In this document: positions 26,438-35,305 of the stretch, piece by piece | Layout: each line of letters starts with the position of its first letter | Numbering within the stretch: the first letter of the stretch is position 1 | Assembly: GCF_021341665.1 (NCBI RefSeq) | Contig: NZ_JAJTTH010000008.1 | Coordinates: 1 to 64,000 of the forward strand | Direction of reading: 5' to 3' | Length of the DNA stretch: 64,000 nt | Source: Pseudomonas sp. Au-Pse12 | GTDB taxonomy: Bacteria; Pseudomonadota; Gammaproteobacteria; Pseudomonadales; Pseudomonadaceae | Position numbers and translations under genes: made by a program | Notes under the pieces: model-generated | What the model saw: the letters and a program-made list of their open reading frames with translations, nothing else | The model's database searches: none | What the model was told of the DNA's origin: nothing

Positions 26438-28867
26438 TCAGCCGTGCGGGTAGTTGTTGAGGTTCAGCGGGCGCGGTGGGTAACCCGTGCTCACCAGGTC
26501 CTTGGCCCAGATCTCCAGCACCTGGCGCCGGCTTTGCGGCAGATCCCGGGTAATGGGCATGGCCAGGGTGCTGGCCTCCTGATACTCCTTGCTGATCAAT
26601 TTGATGAACTGCTCGATCGCGCCCTCGATGCGTTGCAGGGAGTTGAGCGGCATGTACTTGTTCATGATCGGGTAGAGGTAATAGAAGGGCTGGAGAATCC
26701 GCGGATAGATGAACTCGTTCCAGATCCGCACATTGGCGTTGTCGGCCGTGCACATCCGGTTCCAGCTGTCGATGAAGTCCTTGAGCATCTCTGTCTCTTG
26801 CGGCAGTACCCGCAGCGGCGACAGGAAGTCGGTGAAGGCATCGGTGTAGGAGAAGCTGAACGGAATGCCCGCCGGATCGTCCTGGATGAAAAAGCGCAGG
26901 GTGGGGAAGCCCGCTGCCACGGCTTGCACCGTCACCTGGGCAATGCCGGCGTCATTGGTCTGGATGCGCGCCAGGCTGTAGCTCACGGTGGCGCCCAGGC
27001 CGGCGTCATTGTCCAGTTTTCCGGTCATCGGTTGCGGCGTGTCGAACCTCAGGCATGGGCCCAGATCGACAGCGGCCGGGGTTTTCAGGAAGTCCTGATA
27101 GTGGATGGGGATGCTGGGCGGATCTTCGTTCTTGGCGCTCTTGATGAGCAGGGCGCTCAGGCGCCTGCCGCTGCCCTCCCTGGACAGGCTGGGATGCTGC
27201 GAGGCGTCGGCGAACTGGGGCATTCCCGGCTTATTGTTTTCTCGAGCCTGCGGAACGTCGTTGATCAGCACGAAATCCGCCGGGTTGCTGAACGCCAGGT
27301 AGTAGTTGCTGGTGGTCAGCATGAAGGCGTTGTTGTACTCGGCGACCCACAAGGTGGTGCCGGGCGGTGCGGGCTTGCCGTTGTACTGCACCATGATGTT
27401 CAGCGTCCGGCTGTCACCGACGTCGATGAAACTGCCGCTCTCGATGACTTCCGCGGTCCACATCTGCTGTTGAGCGGCGATGGTGTCGGTGCCCTTGAGC
27501 CGCAGCGCCAGGTTGCCGTTTTCCAGCAAGGCCTGGGCACTGGCGTCGAGGGGCAGGTCCAACAGGCCGGAGCGCTTGTCAAAGGCCGATTGCTGATACT
27601 GGTTGAAGCCGATGCTGGTCAGCGGTTCGAAGTTGTTGCCCAACTGCACCCCCAGCTCATAGCTGCCGACGTGGAACTTCGCGGCGACCGGAATCCCGTT
27701 GTTGCGTCCATCGAGATCGGGGGCAGCCGGGCCGTCATGGACGGCCGGGTAGATCGGAAAGGTATTGCCCAGGTCCAGCGACAGCGTACTGCCGTTGAGC
27801 TGGGCGCTGATCACGCCCAGGTTGACCACTTGTTCCTTTTTATGGATCAGCGCATCTCCCGGCACTTTCTTGTAGAAGGGCACTGGGTCCTTGGGCGCCA
27901 GGCGCTGGCCGGCGGGTGCGGTGGGGAACTCGTTGTTGAGCCACAGGCCCAGGGTGCCGGCGGTGCGGCTGTAGGCCGGGTTGAAGAAGAGTTCGGTCGG
28001 GTTGTCCAGGCCAATTTGATAGAGCATCTGCAACCTGGACATGTCCCAGGGCGCCTGGGAGTGGCTGTTGACGATCTTGAAGTCGTTGAACAGGCCGTTC
28101 TTGTCATAGACCGTCAGGTAGGTGGTGAACCTGAGCATCAGGCCCTGGGCGTCCTTGTTCTGCTCCATTTCATCCTTCAGGTTCTGCAGCAGTTGCGAAC
28201 CACCGACGAAAAAGTCCACCTGGTCCTTGGTAAAGCAGGTCTGCCAGGTGCAGGTCACATAGACCAGGCCGCCGAATGCCCCCCAGTTGAAATCGAGGAA
28301 GCGGTTGAGCATGCGGCAGCCCTTGTTCAGGGTCACCCCGCAGGTGGTATCGCCCAGCGTGATCTTTTCGAAGTACAGCGCGGTGAAGGTGTTCTGCCAG
28401 GGGCTGACGTCGACAAAACGTGCCGCGGTCGGGCTCGGGTTACCGAAGGAGTTGCCCAGCAGTTGGTAGGGCTTGTTGATCAGCGGATCGCTGTCGATGT
28501 AGCTGTCGACCTTGGATTCCCCACCGATGATCACCGAGCGGAACTGTTGGTAATCCACGGTGCCGCAGGCGTTGTCACCGAACAGGTCCCACTCGGCGGG
28601 AATCATCGGGTAGTTGCTGGCGTCGCCGTTGGTGGGCACCTGCAGCACGTAGTCCGGAACGTCCTTGTAGGCCAGTGGGGCGATGGCCCACGGCATCAGC
28701 GTTTGCGGGGCATTCTTGTCGTTGATCCCGTACTTGCTCAAGAAGCGCCAGTTCATCTGCATCTGCACGGCGTCGTACAGCGGTAGCACATCGTTGTTGT
28801 TGAAGGTGGGCGGGTTCCAGAACATGAAACCGTTGAGGTAGATCCGAGGAAAGTTCAAGACACTCAT
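26438..28867 (-). CDS. VioB/RebD N-terminal-domain-like protein (copy 1)
   Basis: This 809-residue protein begins MSVLNFPRIYLNGFMFWNPP, close to the MSILDFPRIHFRGW start I recall for VioB. Further shared landmarks are AGTLGLWLNNEFP with PAGQRL (303-322), GLLDLPLD (434-441) and a C-terminal block FYYLYPIMNKYMPL...ISKEYQEASTLAMPITRDLPQSRRQVL (728-787). It has no signal peptide and no ferritin-like domain after that block. It is about 200 residues longer than its paralogue at 22299-24125, through central insertions. It follows the cytochrome-like gene by 11 bases. Because the homologous full-length enzymes join tryptophan-derived imines, a role in oxidative coupling is possible but inferred. Confidence 0.72.
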   Translation of the reverse strand: MSVLNFPRIYLNGFMFWNPPTFNNNDVLPLYDAVQMQMNWRFLSKYGINDKNAPQTLMPWAIAPLAYKDVPDYVLQVPTNGDASNYPMIPAEWDLFGDNACGTVDYQQFRSVIIGGESKVDSYIDSDPLINKPYQLLGNSFGNPSPTAARFVDVSPWQNTFTALYFEKITLGDTTCGVTLNKGCRMLNRFLDFNWGAFGGLVYVTCTWQTCFTKDQVDFFVGGSQLLQNLKDEMEQNKDAQGLMLRFTTYLTVYDKNGLFNDFKIVNSHSQAPWDMSRLQMLYQIGLDNPTELFFNPAYSRTAGTLGLWLNNEFPTAPAGQRLAPKDPVPFYKKVPGDALIHKKEQVVNLGVISAQLNGSTLSLDLGNTFPIYPAVHDGPAAPDLDGRNNGIPVAAKFHVGSYELGVQLGNNFEPLTSIGFNQYQQSAFDKRSGLLDLPLDASAQALLENGNLALRLKGTDTIAAQQQMWTAEVIESGSFIDVGDSRTLNIMVQYNGKPAPPGTTLWVAEYNNAFMLTTSNYYLAFSNPADFVLINDVPQARENNKPGMPQFADASQHPSLSREGSGRRLSALLIKSAKNEDPPSIPIHYQDFLKTPAAVDLGPCLRFDTPQPMTGKLDNDAGLGATVSYSLARIQTNDAGIAQVTVQAVAAGFPTLRFFIQDDPAGIPFSFSYTDAFTDFLSPLRVLPQETEMLKDFIDSWNRMCTADNANVRIWNEFIYPRILQPFYYLYPIMNKYMPLNSLQRIEGAIEQFIKLISKEYQEASTLAMPITRDLPQSRRQVLEIWAKDLVSTGYPPRPLNLNNYPHG

Positions 28868-28878
28868 GGTGGCTCTCC

Positions 28879-30066
28879 TTAGCGTTTCCACTGGGCGCGT
28901 TTGAGCGACCAGACGTAGTCCAGTTTTTGATAGCCGATGAAGTCTTCGTTCGGCAGTACGCTGGTGGGGTAGAGGATTCCGCCTGTGTGGTCGATGTTGA
29001 ACGAGAAGAAGGTGTTCTTCTGCGTCGAATAGGCCGCGGTGCTGTGGCAGGCCAGGCACGATGAGGTGCCCTGGAAGGCCGACTCCAGCTGGGAGTTGGC
29101 CAGCAGCTTGGGCTCGGCCCGGTTCTGGTCGTACTGCACGCCGATCAGTTCGTACTGGGCCAGGTTCGAATACTGCTGCTGGAAGCTGCTGTTCACCGGC
29201 TTGGCCGCCTCGGTGGGGCCGGTGGTGTTGGTCATGGGCTTGGGCGGCGTGTCGTTGGTGACGGTGTACTTGGGATTGTTGCGGTTCTCGAAGGTGGTCC
29301 AGACCCAGTCTTCAGTCAGCTTGTTGATCACATGCATGCCGCTCAGCGCGGCATAGCCCACCTGATACTGGCCGGTGCTGTTCACGTAGTAGGCCTGGGA
29401 GATGTAGTAGCCGTCCTTGACCAGCTGGGACTTGAAGTCCTGGTTGGTGCCGATCCAGAACCAGGACGTCTTCAGCTCCCAGGCCGTGGCTGGAAAGCTC
29501 AGATTGCTGGTGAGCTTGGCCAGGCCGTCGCGGTTGTAGATCCCGTTGCTGACGATGAAGTTGAAGGTGTCCTCGCCCATCATCAGGTGAAAGCGCACCA
29601 GCTGTTCCTTGTTCGAGGGGGGAACCGGCGGGTTGGGGCTCATCTTCAAGGCCAGCCCATCCACCTGCTGGATACCGTTCTGCGGGCTGCCCGGGGTGTC
29701 ATTGCCAAGAAACTGGAACAGCCCCTTGGGGTCCATGCCCTGTTGCTGCGCCAGTTCCGTGACCTGGCTCGGCAGGTTCTCCCGGGAGCTGTAGGGCAGC
29801 GGCTCCGCGCCCTTGAGCAGGTAGACCTGATCGTCAGGCTTGAAGGTTTCCCAGACCCGCAGGCTGGCTTGCGTGGCATCAGGCTGATTGAGGCACACGA
29901 ACCAGTTCCAGGCCATGGTTTCCGGGCTCTGCTTGAAGGTGGTCAGCGTCGTGCCGGGATCGTTCGCGAACTTGAGGAAGTTGTTGCAATTAAAGGCATT
30001 CGAGGTCTGTGCCTGAGCAAGGCCGCTCAACACACTCAGCACGACTATAGGGATGGTTCGCCGCAT
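28879..30066 (-). CDS. Secreted single-heme cytochrome c-like protein (copy 1)
   Basis: This 395-residue protein has a signal peptide (MRRTIPIVVLSVLSGLAQA, cleavage before QTS). A single heme motif CLACH (337-341) lies near the C-terminus, followed by a Phe-rich stretch FFSFNIDHTGG also found in its paralogue (24129-25415). Conserved aromatic blocks AWNWFVCLNQP (52-62) and VWETFKP (71-77) define the new family. Axial Met or His ligands cannot be assigned. The gene overlaps the end of eboF by 22 bases, which ties it to the ebo operon. The ATG has aaggag five bases upstream. Confidence 0.75.
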   Translation of the reverse strand: MRRTIPIVVLSVLSGLAQAQTSNAFNCNNFLKFANDPGTTLTTFKQSPETMAWNWFVCLNQPDATQASLRVWETFKPDDQVYLLKGAEPLPYSSRENLPSQVTELAQQQGMDPKGLFQFLGNDTPGSPQNGIQQVDGLALKMSPNPPVPPSNKEQLVRFHLMMGEDTFNFIVSNGIYNRDGLAKLTSNLSFPATAWELKTSWFWIGTNQDFKSQLVKDGYYISQAYYVNSTGQYQVGYAALSGMHVINKLTEDWVWTTFENRNNPKYTVTNDTPPKPMTNTTGPTEAAKPVNSSFQQQYSNLAQYELIGVQYDQNRAEPKLLANSQLESAFQGTSSCLACHSTAAYSTQKNTFFSFNIDHTGGILYPTSVLPNEDFIGYQKLDYVWSLKRAQWKR

Positions 30067-31490
30067 GGAATCTCCTTGGCCTGAGCCGTATCGTCATAGG
30101 GGCGCCCTAGGAAATGCTCTAGGAGCAGGTGCTTTACCGCGGTGGCCGGCAGATGCTCCGGCAGGGGTAAATCGCAATCGGTGATCAGCAATGGCCCGAC
30201 CTCAGGGTGGCTCGGCAAGCGTCCGTGGCTGCCGCGAATCAGTGAGGTGTCCAGGGGAATCAGGTCCATGTAGTAGCGAAAGCCGAGCTTCTTCTGCAGC
30301 AGCCGGCGGGCGACCCGCAGCTTGGGAAAACGAATCGCCGGGTCGATGAACAGCTCCAGCGGGTCGTAGCCCGGCTTGCGGTGAATATCCACGGTGCGGG
30401 CGAAATCCGGGGCCAGACGGTCGTCGAACCAGTAGTAGTAATCGAACCAGAAGCCTGCTGCGGCCACCGCCACCAGCTCGCCGCTGCGTGGGTGGTCGAG
30501 CTGGCAAGCCTGTTGCTCGCGCTTGTCCAGCACCTGCTCGATACCGGGCTGGCGCAGCAGCAGCGCCTTGACCCGGGCAATGTCCTCGGGCTGGCGCACG
30601 TAGACGTGGGCGATCTGGTGGTCGACCACGGCAAAGGCCGCGCTGGCGCCGGGGTCCAGCAGCTCCCAGCTCAGTGAACGGCGCACCTGCAGCAGGCCCT
30701 GCTCGCGCAGCACGCGGTTGATGGAAATCGATTGCTGCACCGCTTCGATGCCGTATTCGGAAAGCAACATCACCGCCGCGCCCTGCTGCTGGGCAAAGTC
30801 CAGCAAGCGCCCGACCTCATGATCGATGGCCCGCACTTCGTCGCTGATGGACGGATGCTCCGGCCCCAGGCGCTGCAGGCTGTAGTCCAGGTGCGGCAGG
30901 TAGATCAGTTGCAGGTCGGGACGGCTGATCTGGAATTCGGCGATGGCGCAATCGACGATCCAGCGGCTGGAGGCGATTCCCGCTGCCGGGCCCCAGAAGC
31001 TGGGAAAGGGGAATTCGCCGATCTGTTGTTCGATGCGTTCATGCAGGCCCGGTGGCGACGAATAGAGGCCGAACATCTTGCGCCCGTCGGCCGGGTAGTG
31101 CGGCCGCGGAGTAATGGCCGCCTCGACCTGGGCGTACATGTTGAACCACCAGAACAACTGGCTGCAGCGCAAGCCGGGGATTTCCCGTTGCAGCGTCTGC
31201 CAGATCTTCTCGCCCTGGATCAGCGCATTGGGTTGCAGCCAGAAGCGCACTTCGGCCTGATCGCGAAAATACCAGCCGTTGCCGACGATGCCGTGTTCGG
31301 CGGGCGGCAACCCGGTGAGGATCGAGGCCTGCACCGTCGAGGTCACGGCGGGGAACACCGGCCGCAGCCTGGCCATCCGCGCCCGTTGCAGCAGGCTGTT
31401 GATGCGCGGTGTGGCCGCGCCCAGCAGGCTCGGGGTCAGGCCCACCACATTGATCAGGAGCAAGGGTTGGCGTGCGCGTTCAGAAGGCAT
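30045..31490 (-). CDS. eboF: EboF, phosphodiesterase/pyrophosphatase-fold protein
   Basis: This 481-residue protein has the alkaline phosphatase/NPP fold. The nucleophile region is VFPAVTSTVQASILTG (T50 the likely nucleophile), and EHGIVGNGW (65-73) is typical. The usual metal ligands are changed: the first Asp motif reads NVVG (14-17), the D-x-x-G-H motif reads LDYSLQRLGP (201-210), and the SDHG motif reads SEYGI (244-248). Classic two-metal catalysis is therefore doubtful. The ATG at 31490 lies 11 bases inside the end of eboE. It is the last of the ebo genes; no signal peptide is seen. Confidence 0.82.
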   Translation of the reverse strand: MPSERARQPLLLINVVGLTPSLLGAATPRINSLLQRARMARLRPVFPAVTSTVQASILTGLPPAEHGIVGNGWYFRDQAEVRFWLQPNALIQGEKIWQTLQREIPGLRCSQLFWWFNMYAQVEAAITPRPHYPADGRKMFGLYSSPPGLHERIEQQIGEFPFPSFWGPAAGIASSRWIVDCAIAEFQISRPDLQLIYLPHLDYSLQRLGPEHPSISDEVRAIDHEVGRLLDFAQQQGAAVMLLSEYGIEAVQQSISINRVLREQGLLQVRRSLSWELLDPGASAAFAVVDHQIAHVYVRQPEDIARVKALLLRQPGIEQVLDKREQQACQLDHPRSGELVAVAAAGFWFDYYYWFDDRLAPDFARTVDIHRKPGYDPLELFIDPAIRFPKLRVARRLLQKKLGFRYYMDLIPLDTSLIRGSHGRLPSHPEVGPLLITDCDLPLPEHLPATAVKHLLLEHFLGRPYDDTAQAKEIPCGEPSL

Positions 31491-32718
31491 GGGCCGAGGC
31501 CTCCAGGGACAAGGACAGGCTACGCAGCAGGTCCCGCTGCTGCAGTTGGCCCTCGACCCACTGCAGCTCGCTGGCGATGCCGTGCAGCAAGGCCTGTTCG
31601 CTGTCCGGACGCAGCTCGCCGGGCAGCACGTTCCAGCTGTAGGTTTCCACTTCGAGCACCGGCTGGAAGGACGGATGCGCGGCGAGGAAGTCGAAGGTGC
31701 GCAGCAGGGCCGGCTGGCTGCCACTGAGCTCGGCCAGGAGCAACTGTTCGCTGAACAGCGGCACATGAAAGTGAATGCGCAGTTCGGGGCATTGCCCCTG
31801 TGTCGGTTCGGCGGCGTTCAAGGCCCCAGGCAGGTCGGCCCAGGCCAGCAGTTGCCCAGCGCTGTCGCGGGCCTTGACCTGATGCAGGTAGGTGGCTTCG
31901 GCAAAGGTGCCCAGGGCCAGCAGCACCTGCTCGCGGCGCCGGCGATCGGTGAGCGGCAACTGGCAGATCAGCGCATTGGACAGCTGGATCTTGCCCACCG
32001 GAACCCGCGCATCCAGCAGCCGTTGCAGGGATTGGTAGCAGTCTTCGAAGACCACCGCCTGATGGCAGACATCGAAGCACAGCGCCAGGTAGCCATGATG
32101 AGGATCGGTGGCTTGCCAGTGCTTGAAAAAAGCCAGGGCCTGGTCGGTGTTTTCCAGCACGCAGTCCGGCTCCATCTCCAGGCACAGCAGAATCTTGCGG
32201 CCGCTGCTGCGGTGCAGGCTGGCCAGCTCGGCGGTCAGTTGCCGCAGGTGGGCTTCGGCCTGTTGCTGCTGGCTCTCGTCCCAACAGGCGGCGTAACCGA
32301 AGGGCACGCTGGAAATCACCCCTTGCTGGCAATCCAGCGGCAGGGCGGCGGCCAGCAGGTGCGCCAGTTGCAGGCTGTACTCCAGGCGCTGGGGCTCGGC
32401 CCAGGTCGGCCGGTAGACCTCGGCTTTCACCGCGCCCTGATGGAACTGGCCATAGGGAAAACCGTTGAGCGACGTCAGGCGCAGGCCGCAGTCGTGCAGC
32501 AGGTCGATGAAGGCCTCGCGCACCTCGGGTACCTGCAGTTCGGCGGCGGCCTGGGCACTGATCCACAGGCCGCTGTCCTGTACCGCCAGCCCGCGCTGGC
32601 GCCGTACCCCCTGGAAGTGCTGCTGGATCGACGCCCGCAGGCCCGCCACGTCAAGGGCCGGATGCACGTTGCTGCAGTAGCCGATCTGCGCGGCGCTCCA
32701 GCCGGCCCGGGTACTCAT
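31480..32718 (-). CDS. eboE: EboE, xylose-isomerase-like TIM-barrel protein
   Basis: This 412-residue protein resembles the AP-endonuclease/xylose isomerase-like TIM barrels and matches the EboE (metabolite traffic) family. Likely metal-site segments are CLEMEPDCVLEN, CFDVCHQAVVFED, IQLSNAL and LRIHFHVPLF. The substrate is unknown. The start overlaps the eboB stop (ATGA) and the end overlaps eboF, so all three are probably translated together. Confidence 0.82.
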   Translation of the reverse strand: MSTRAGWSAAQIGYCSNVHPALDVAGLRASIQQHFQGVRRQRGLAVQDSGLWISAQAAAELQVPEVREAFIDLLHDCGLRLTSLNGFPYGQFHQGAVKAEVYRPTWAEPQRLEYSLQLAHLLAAALPLDCQQGVISSVPFGYAACWDESQQQQAEAHLRQLTAELASLHRSSGRKILLCLEMEPDCVLENTDQALAFFKHWQATDPHHGYLALCFDVCHQAVVFEDCYQSLQRLLDARVPVGKIQLSNALICQLPLTDRRRREQVLLALGTFAEATYLHQVKARDSAGQLLAWADLPGALNAAEPTQGQCPELRIHFHVPLFSEQLLLAELSGSQPALLRTFDFLAAHPSFQPVLEVETYSWNVLPGELRPDSEQALLHGIASELQWVEGQLQQRDLLRSLSLSLEASAHAF

Positions 32719-33599
32719 TTGACCACCGGTTCCTGGCCGCGCAGGGCCGAGTTGTCCTGCCACTGGCGACGCTGGTCAATCGGCAGCGGGGTGCTCACCT
32801 GTTGCTTGTCCAACTGCCCGCTCTGGGCGAAGAAATCCACCGGGTTATGGAACAGCACCTGCTCTACCTGGGCCTCGCTGAAGCCGGCGGCGAGCATCGC
32901 CTGGCCGGTCTTGGGCACCTTCAGCGGGTCGCTGATGCCCCAGTCGGCGGCGCTGTTGACCACCATTTTCTCGGTGCCGTACTCCTGCAGTAGGGCCACC
33001 ATGCGTTGCTCCGACATCTTGGTGTTGGGGTAGATCGAGTGCCCGCGCCAGCAGTCGCTGTCCAGCACCAGGGGCAGGGTCAGCTCGTTGAGGTGGTCGA
33101 TGATCACCAGGTTCTCGGCGATGCCCACTTCACGGATCACCGCCAGGGTGCGCTTGGTGCCGCCGATCTTGTCACGGTGCGGTGTATGCACCAGCACCGG
33201 CAGGTTGAACTGTTTGGCCAGCTCCAGTTGCGCGGCCAGAAAGCGGTCCTCTTCCGGGGTGATGTCGTCATAGCCGATTTCCCCTACCGCCACCACGCCG
33301 TCCTTGACCAGGTAGCGCGGCAGGATCTCCAGCACTTCGTTGGCCACCGACAGGTCGTTGGCTTCCTTGGGATTGAGGCCGATGGTGCAGAAGTGATGGA
33401 TGCCGAACATGCTGGCGCGAAAGCGCTCCCAGCCCAGCAGGGTGTCGAAATAGTCGATGAAGCTGCCGACGCTGGTGCGCGCCTGGCCCTGCCAGAAGGC
33501 CGGTTCGATGACCCCGGTGATGCCGGCGGCGGCCATGTTCTGGTAGTCGTCGGTGGTGCGGCTGACCATATGAATGTGCGGATCGAAGTACTTCGCCAT
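32715..33599 (-). CDS. eboB: EboB, TatD-family metal-dependent hydrolase
   Basis: This 294-residue amidohydrolase-fold protein has the metal motif DPHIH (H8, H10), GEIGYDD (Glu ligand), LVHTPH and IIDHLNE, so its metal site looks complete. It matches the TatD-type EboB family. A good ggagccacc region precedes the ATG. It starts 57 bases after eboA and overlaps eboE by four bases. The substrate is not known. Confidence 0.85.
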   Translation of the reverse strand: MAKYFDPHIHMVSRTTDDYQNMAAAGITGVIEPAFWQGQARTSVGSFIDYFDTLLGWERFRASMFGIHHFCTIGLNPKEANDLSVANEVLEILPRYLVKDGVVAVGEIGYDDITPEEDRFLAAQLELAKQFNLPVLVHTPHRDKIGGTKRTLAVIREVGIAENLVIIDHLNELTLPLVLDSDCWRGHSIYPNTKMSEQRMVALLQEYGTEKMVVNSAADWGISDPLKVPKTGQAMLAAGFSEAQVEQVLFHNPVDFFAQSGQLDKQQVSTPLPIDQRRQWQDNSALRGQEPVVK

Positions 33600-33656
33600 G
33601 GTGGCTCCTTGATGTGCTTGTAGAGAAACCGTTGCCTGGGCCCTGCCGGTTGCGGT

Positions 33657-34424
33657 TCAGGCGCCGGCCGGGAAATGTTCGCGCCAGTGCCCTGGCAATC
33701 GCCCCTGCTGGCACAGGCCGCGCAGGCGCAGGCGCTGGGCCTGGCTCAACAGGTCGAAGGCGATGGCCTGGGGCAGGCCGTAGGAAACCTCGCGCTCGGC
33801 GGCCAGTTGTTCTTCCATCAGGTCCAGGGCCAGCTGGTTGAGGTCGACGCTGCGGCGCTCGGCCAGGCCATCGATGCGGCGGCTGTCCAGGCCCATGCCC
33901 AGGGCCTTGAGCACCAGTTGATGGAAGGCCCGGTCCGGGTAGTGGCGCGCGGCAAAGGGGTTGTCCAGGGCGAGGGCGGCGAACACCTCGCGGTTGTTGG
34001 TGCGCCCGGCCTGGAGCGCCAGGTCGAGGCTGGCACCCTGGCTGTCGAGGTCATCCAGGGCTTTGAGCAGCGCGGCTTTTTCCTGGTCGTCGCCCCAGAG
34101 AAACAGCTGGCGCAGCAACGCCAGTTGCTCGGCGCCGGCCTGTTGTTCCAGCCACTGGGCCAGCAGCAGCGCCCGAGCCAGTTGGGTGCGGCTGGAGTGC
34201 GGGCTGGCGGCCAGGGGCGCATCCCCGAGGCGGCGCCGGCACTGGCTGCTGAGCAGTACCAAGGTATTGGCCGAAGGCGCTCGGGCCAGTTGCTCCCGGG
34301 CTTGTTGCCACCAGCGGCGGCTCTCATCGTCCAGATGCCGCTCCAGCACTTGCTGGCGCTCGGCGAAGGCTGCATGACGAATGGCGAGCGCAGGTTGCGC
34401 GAAGGAAAGGGCGTCCATGCTCAT
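33657..34424 (-). CDS. eboA: EboA family protein
   Basis: This 255-residue, Leu/Ala/Gln-rich, mostly helical protein has no recognisable catalytic motif. It is assigned to EboA by its place in the cluster and by helical phrases such as LLRQLFLWGDDQEKAALLKA and NNREVFAALALDNPFAARHY (damage/position-type helical repeats). The ATG at 34424 overlaps the eboC stop by four bases, which supports it over an ATG six bases later. The function is unknown. Confidence 0.78.
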   Translation of the reverse strand: MSMDALSFAQPALAIRHAAFAERQQVLERHLDDESRRWWQQAREQLARAPSANTLVLLSSQCRRRLGDAPLAASPHSSRTQLARALLLAQWLEQQAGAEQLALLRQLFLWGDDQEKAALLKALDDLDSQGASLDLALQAGRTNNREVFAALALDNPFAARHYPDRAFHQLVLKALGMGLDSRRIDGLAERRSVDLNQLALDLMEEQLAAEREVSYGLPQAIAFDLLSQAQRLRLRGLCQQGRLPGHWREHFPAGA

Positions 34425-35305
34425 GTCGGCTTGATCCAGCGTTGAAGGTGGGGCAGCAGAAAGAACACCAGCACACACAGCAGGCTGCCCAGGGGCTGAT
34501 TGGCCACGGCCAGCACCAGGGCATCGAACAGTGGCAGGGCGGCCAGCCCGGCACCAATGAAGGCGCGGATCTGCCGGTGCTGCGGGTTGGCCAGATGGCG
34601 TTGGTAATGCCAGCCCAGCCAGCCCAGCCACAGCAGCAGGACCAGCCAGAACACAGGGTTGTCGGCGTAGGCGGCCAGGAGCAGGGGGCTGAGCATGAGC
34701 AGCAGCGGCAGGCGGCTGAGCAACTGGTTGCGATGCTCCAGGCGGGCCAGGTAGGTCAACCCGGCAATGTAGGTGCCCAGCAGCGCGGCGCACAGCCACA
34801 ACGGCTGGGGCGGCATGGCCAGGCTGGCGGCGGCGGTCAGGTACAGGGCCGAACGGCAGCCGCCCATCAGCCAGACGCTGTGCGGGTACTTTTTATGCAG
34901 CAGGTTGTAGCCAAGGATGAACAGCAGCAGCAAGCCGGCACTGGCCAGCAGCCAGTGGGGCTGGGCGATCAGCCGGCTCAGGCCGAGGACCGCCAGCGCC
35001 GCCAGCAGCAACAGCGCGGCGGTGGCCAGGCTGACCTGGGTGCGGCTGACCAGGCCGAGGACGATCGGCCGCGGGTTGTGATGCCGCTGGTCCCAGTCGG
35101 CATCCAGCAGGTCGTTGAGCAGCATGCCCGCCAGGTACAGCGCCGAGAGCGCCACCAGCAGCAAGCTCCAGACCAGCGGCGAGGGCGGCGCCAGGGTGGT
35201 GACGCTGCTGGCCAGCAGCGCGGCGGCCAGGGCGTTGGTCCACACCGTCGGCAGGTTGGACACCCGCCCCAGGGTCAGCCAGGTGGTCAGCGCCGAGTGA
35301 GTCAT
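34421..35305 (-). CDS. eboC: EboC, UbiA-type prenyltransferase
   Basis: This 294-residue integral membrane protein has about eight or nine hydrophobic segments. The first Asp-rich motif of UbiA prenyltransferases is present, NDLLDADWD (64-72), followed by NPRPI. The usual second Asp motif is not evident (the region reads LARLEHRNQ), so the reaction could differ from classical members. The ATG at 35305 overlaps the eboD stop (ATGA) and is preferred over a start nine bases upstream. It presumably prenylates, or otherwise handles, the hydrophobic substrate of the pathway. Confidence 0.85.
   Translation of the reverse strand: MTHSALTTWLTLGRVSNLPTVWTNALAAALLASSVTTLAPPSPLVWSLLLVALSALYLAGMLLNDLLDADWDQRHHNPRPIVLGLVSRTQVSLATAALLLLAALAVLGLSRLIAQPHWLLASAGLLLLFILGYNLLHKKYPHSVWLMGGCRSALYLTAAASLAMPPQPLWLCAALLGTYIAGLTYLARLEHRNQLLSRLPLLLMLSPLLLAAYADNPVFWLVLLLWLGWLGWHYQRHLANPQHRQIRAFIGAGLAALPLFDALVLAVANQPLGSLLCVLVFFLLPHLQRWIKPT

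Noticed and set aside
26420..28786. 788-codon plus-strand frame opposite the first VioB-N-like gene
   Set aside because: It is a codon-bias shadow; the minus-strand gene has a ribosome-binding site, neighbours and a paralogue.
22299..28867. Complete violacein- or rebeccamycin-type pathway
   Set aside because: No tryptophan oxidase (VioA/RebO), no ferritin-like VioB half and no tailoring flavin oxygenases are present, so only relatedness of a domain is claimed.
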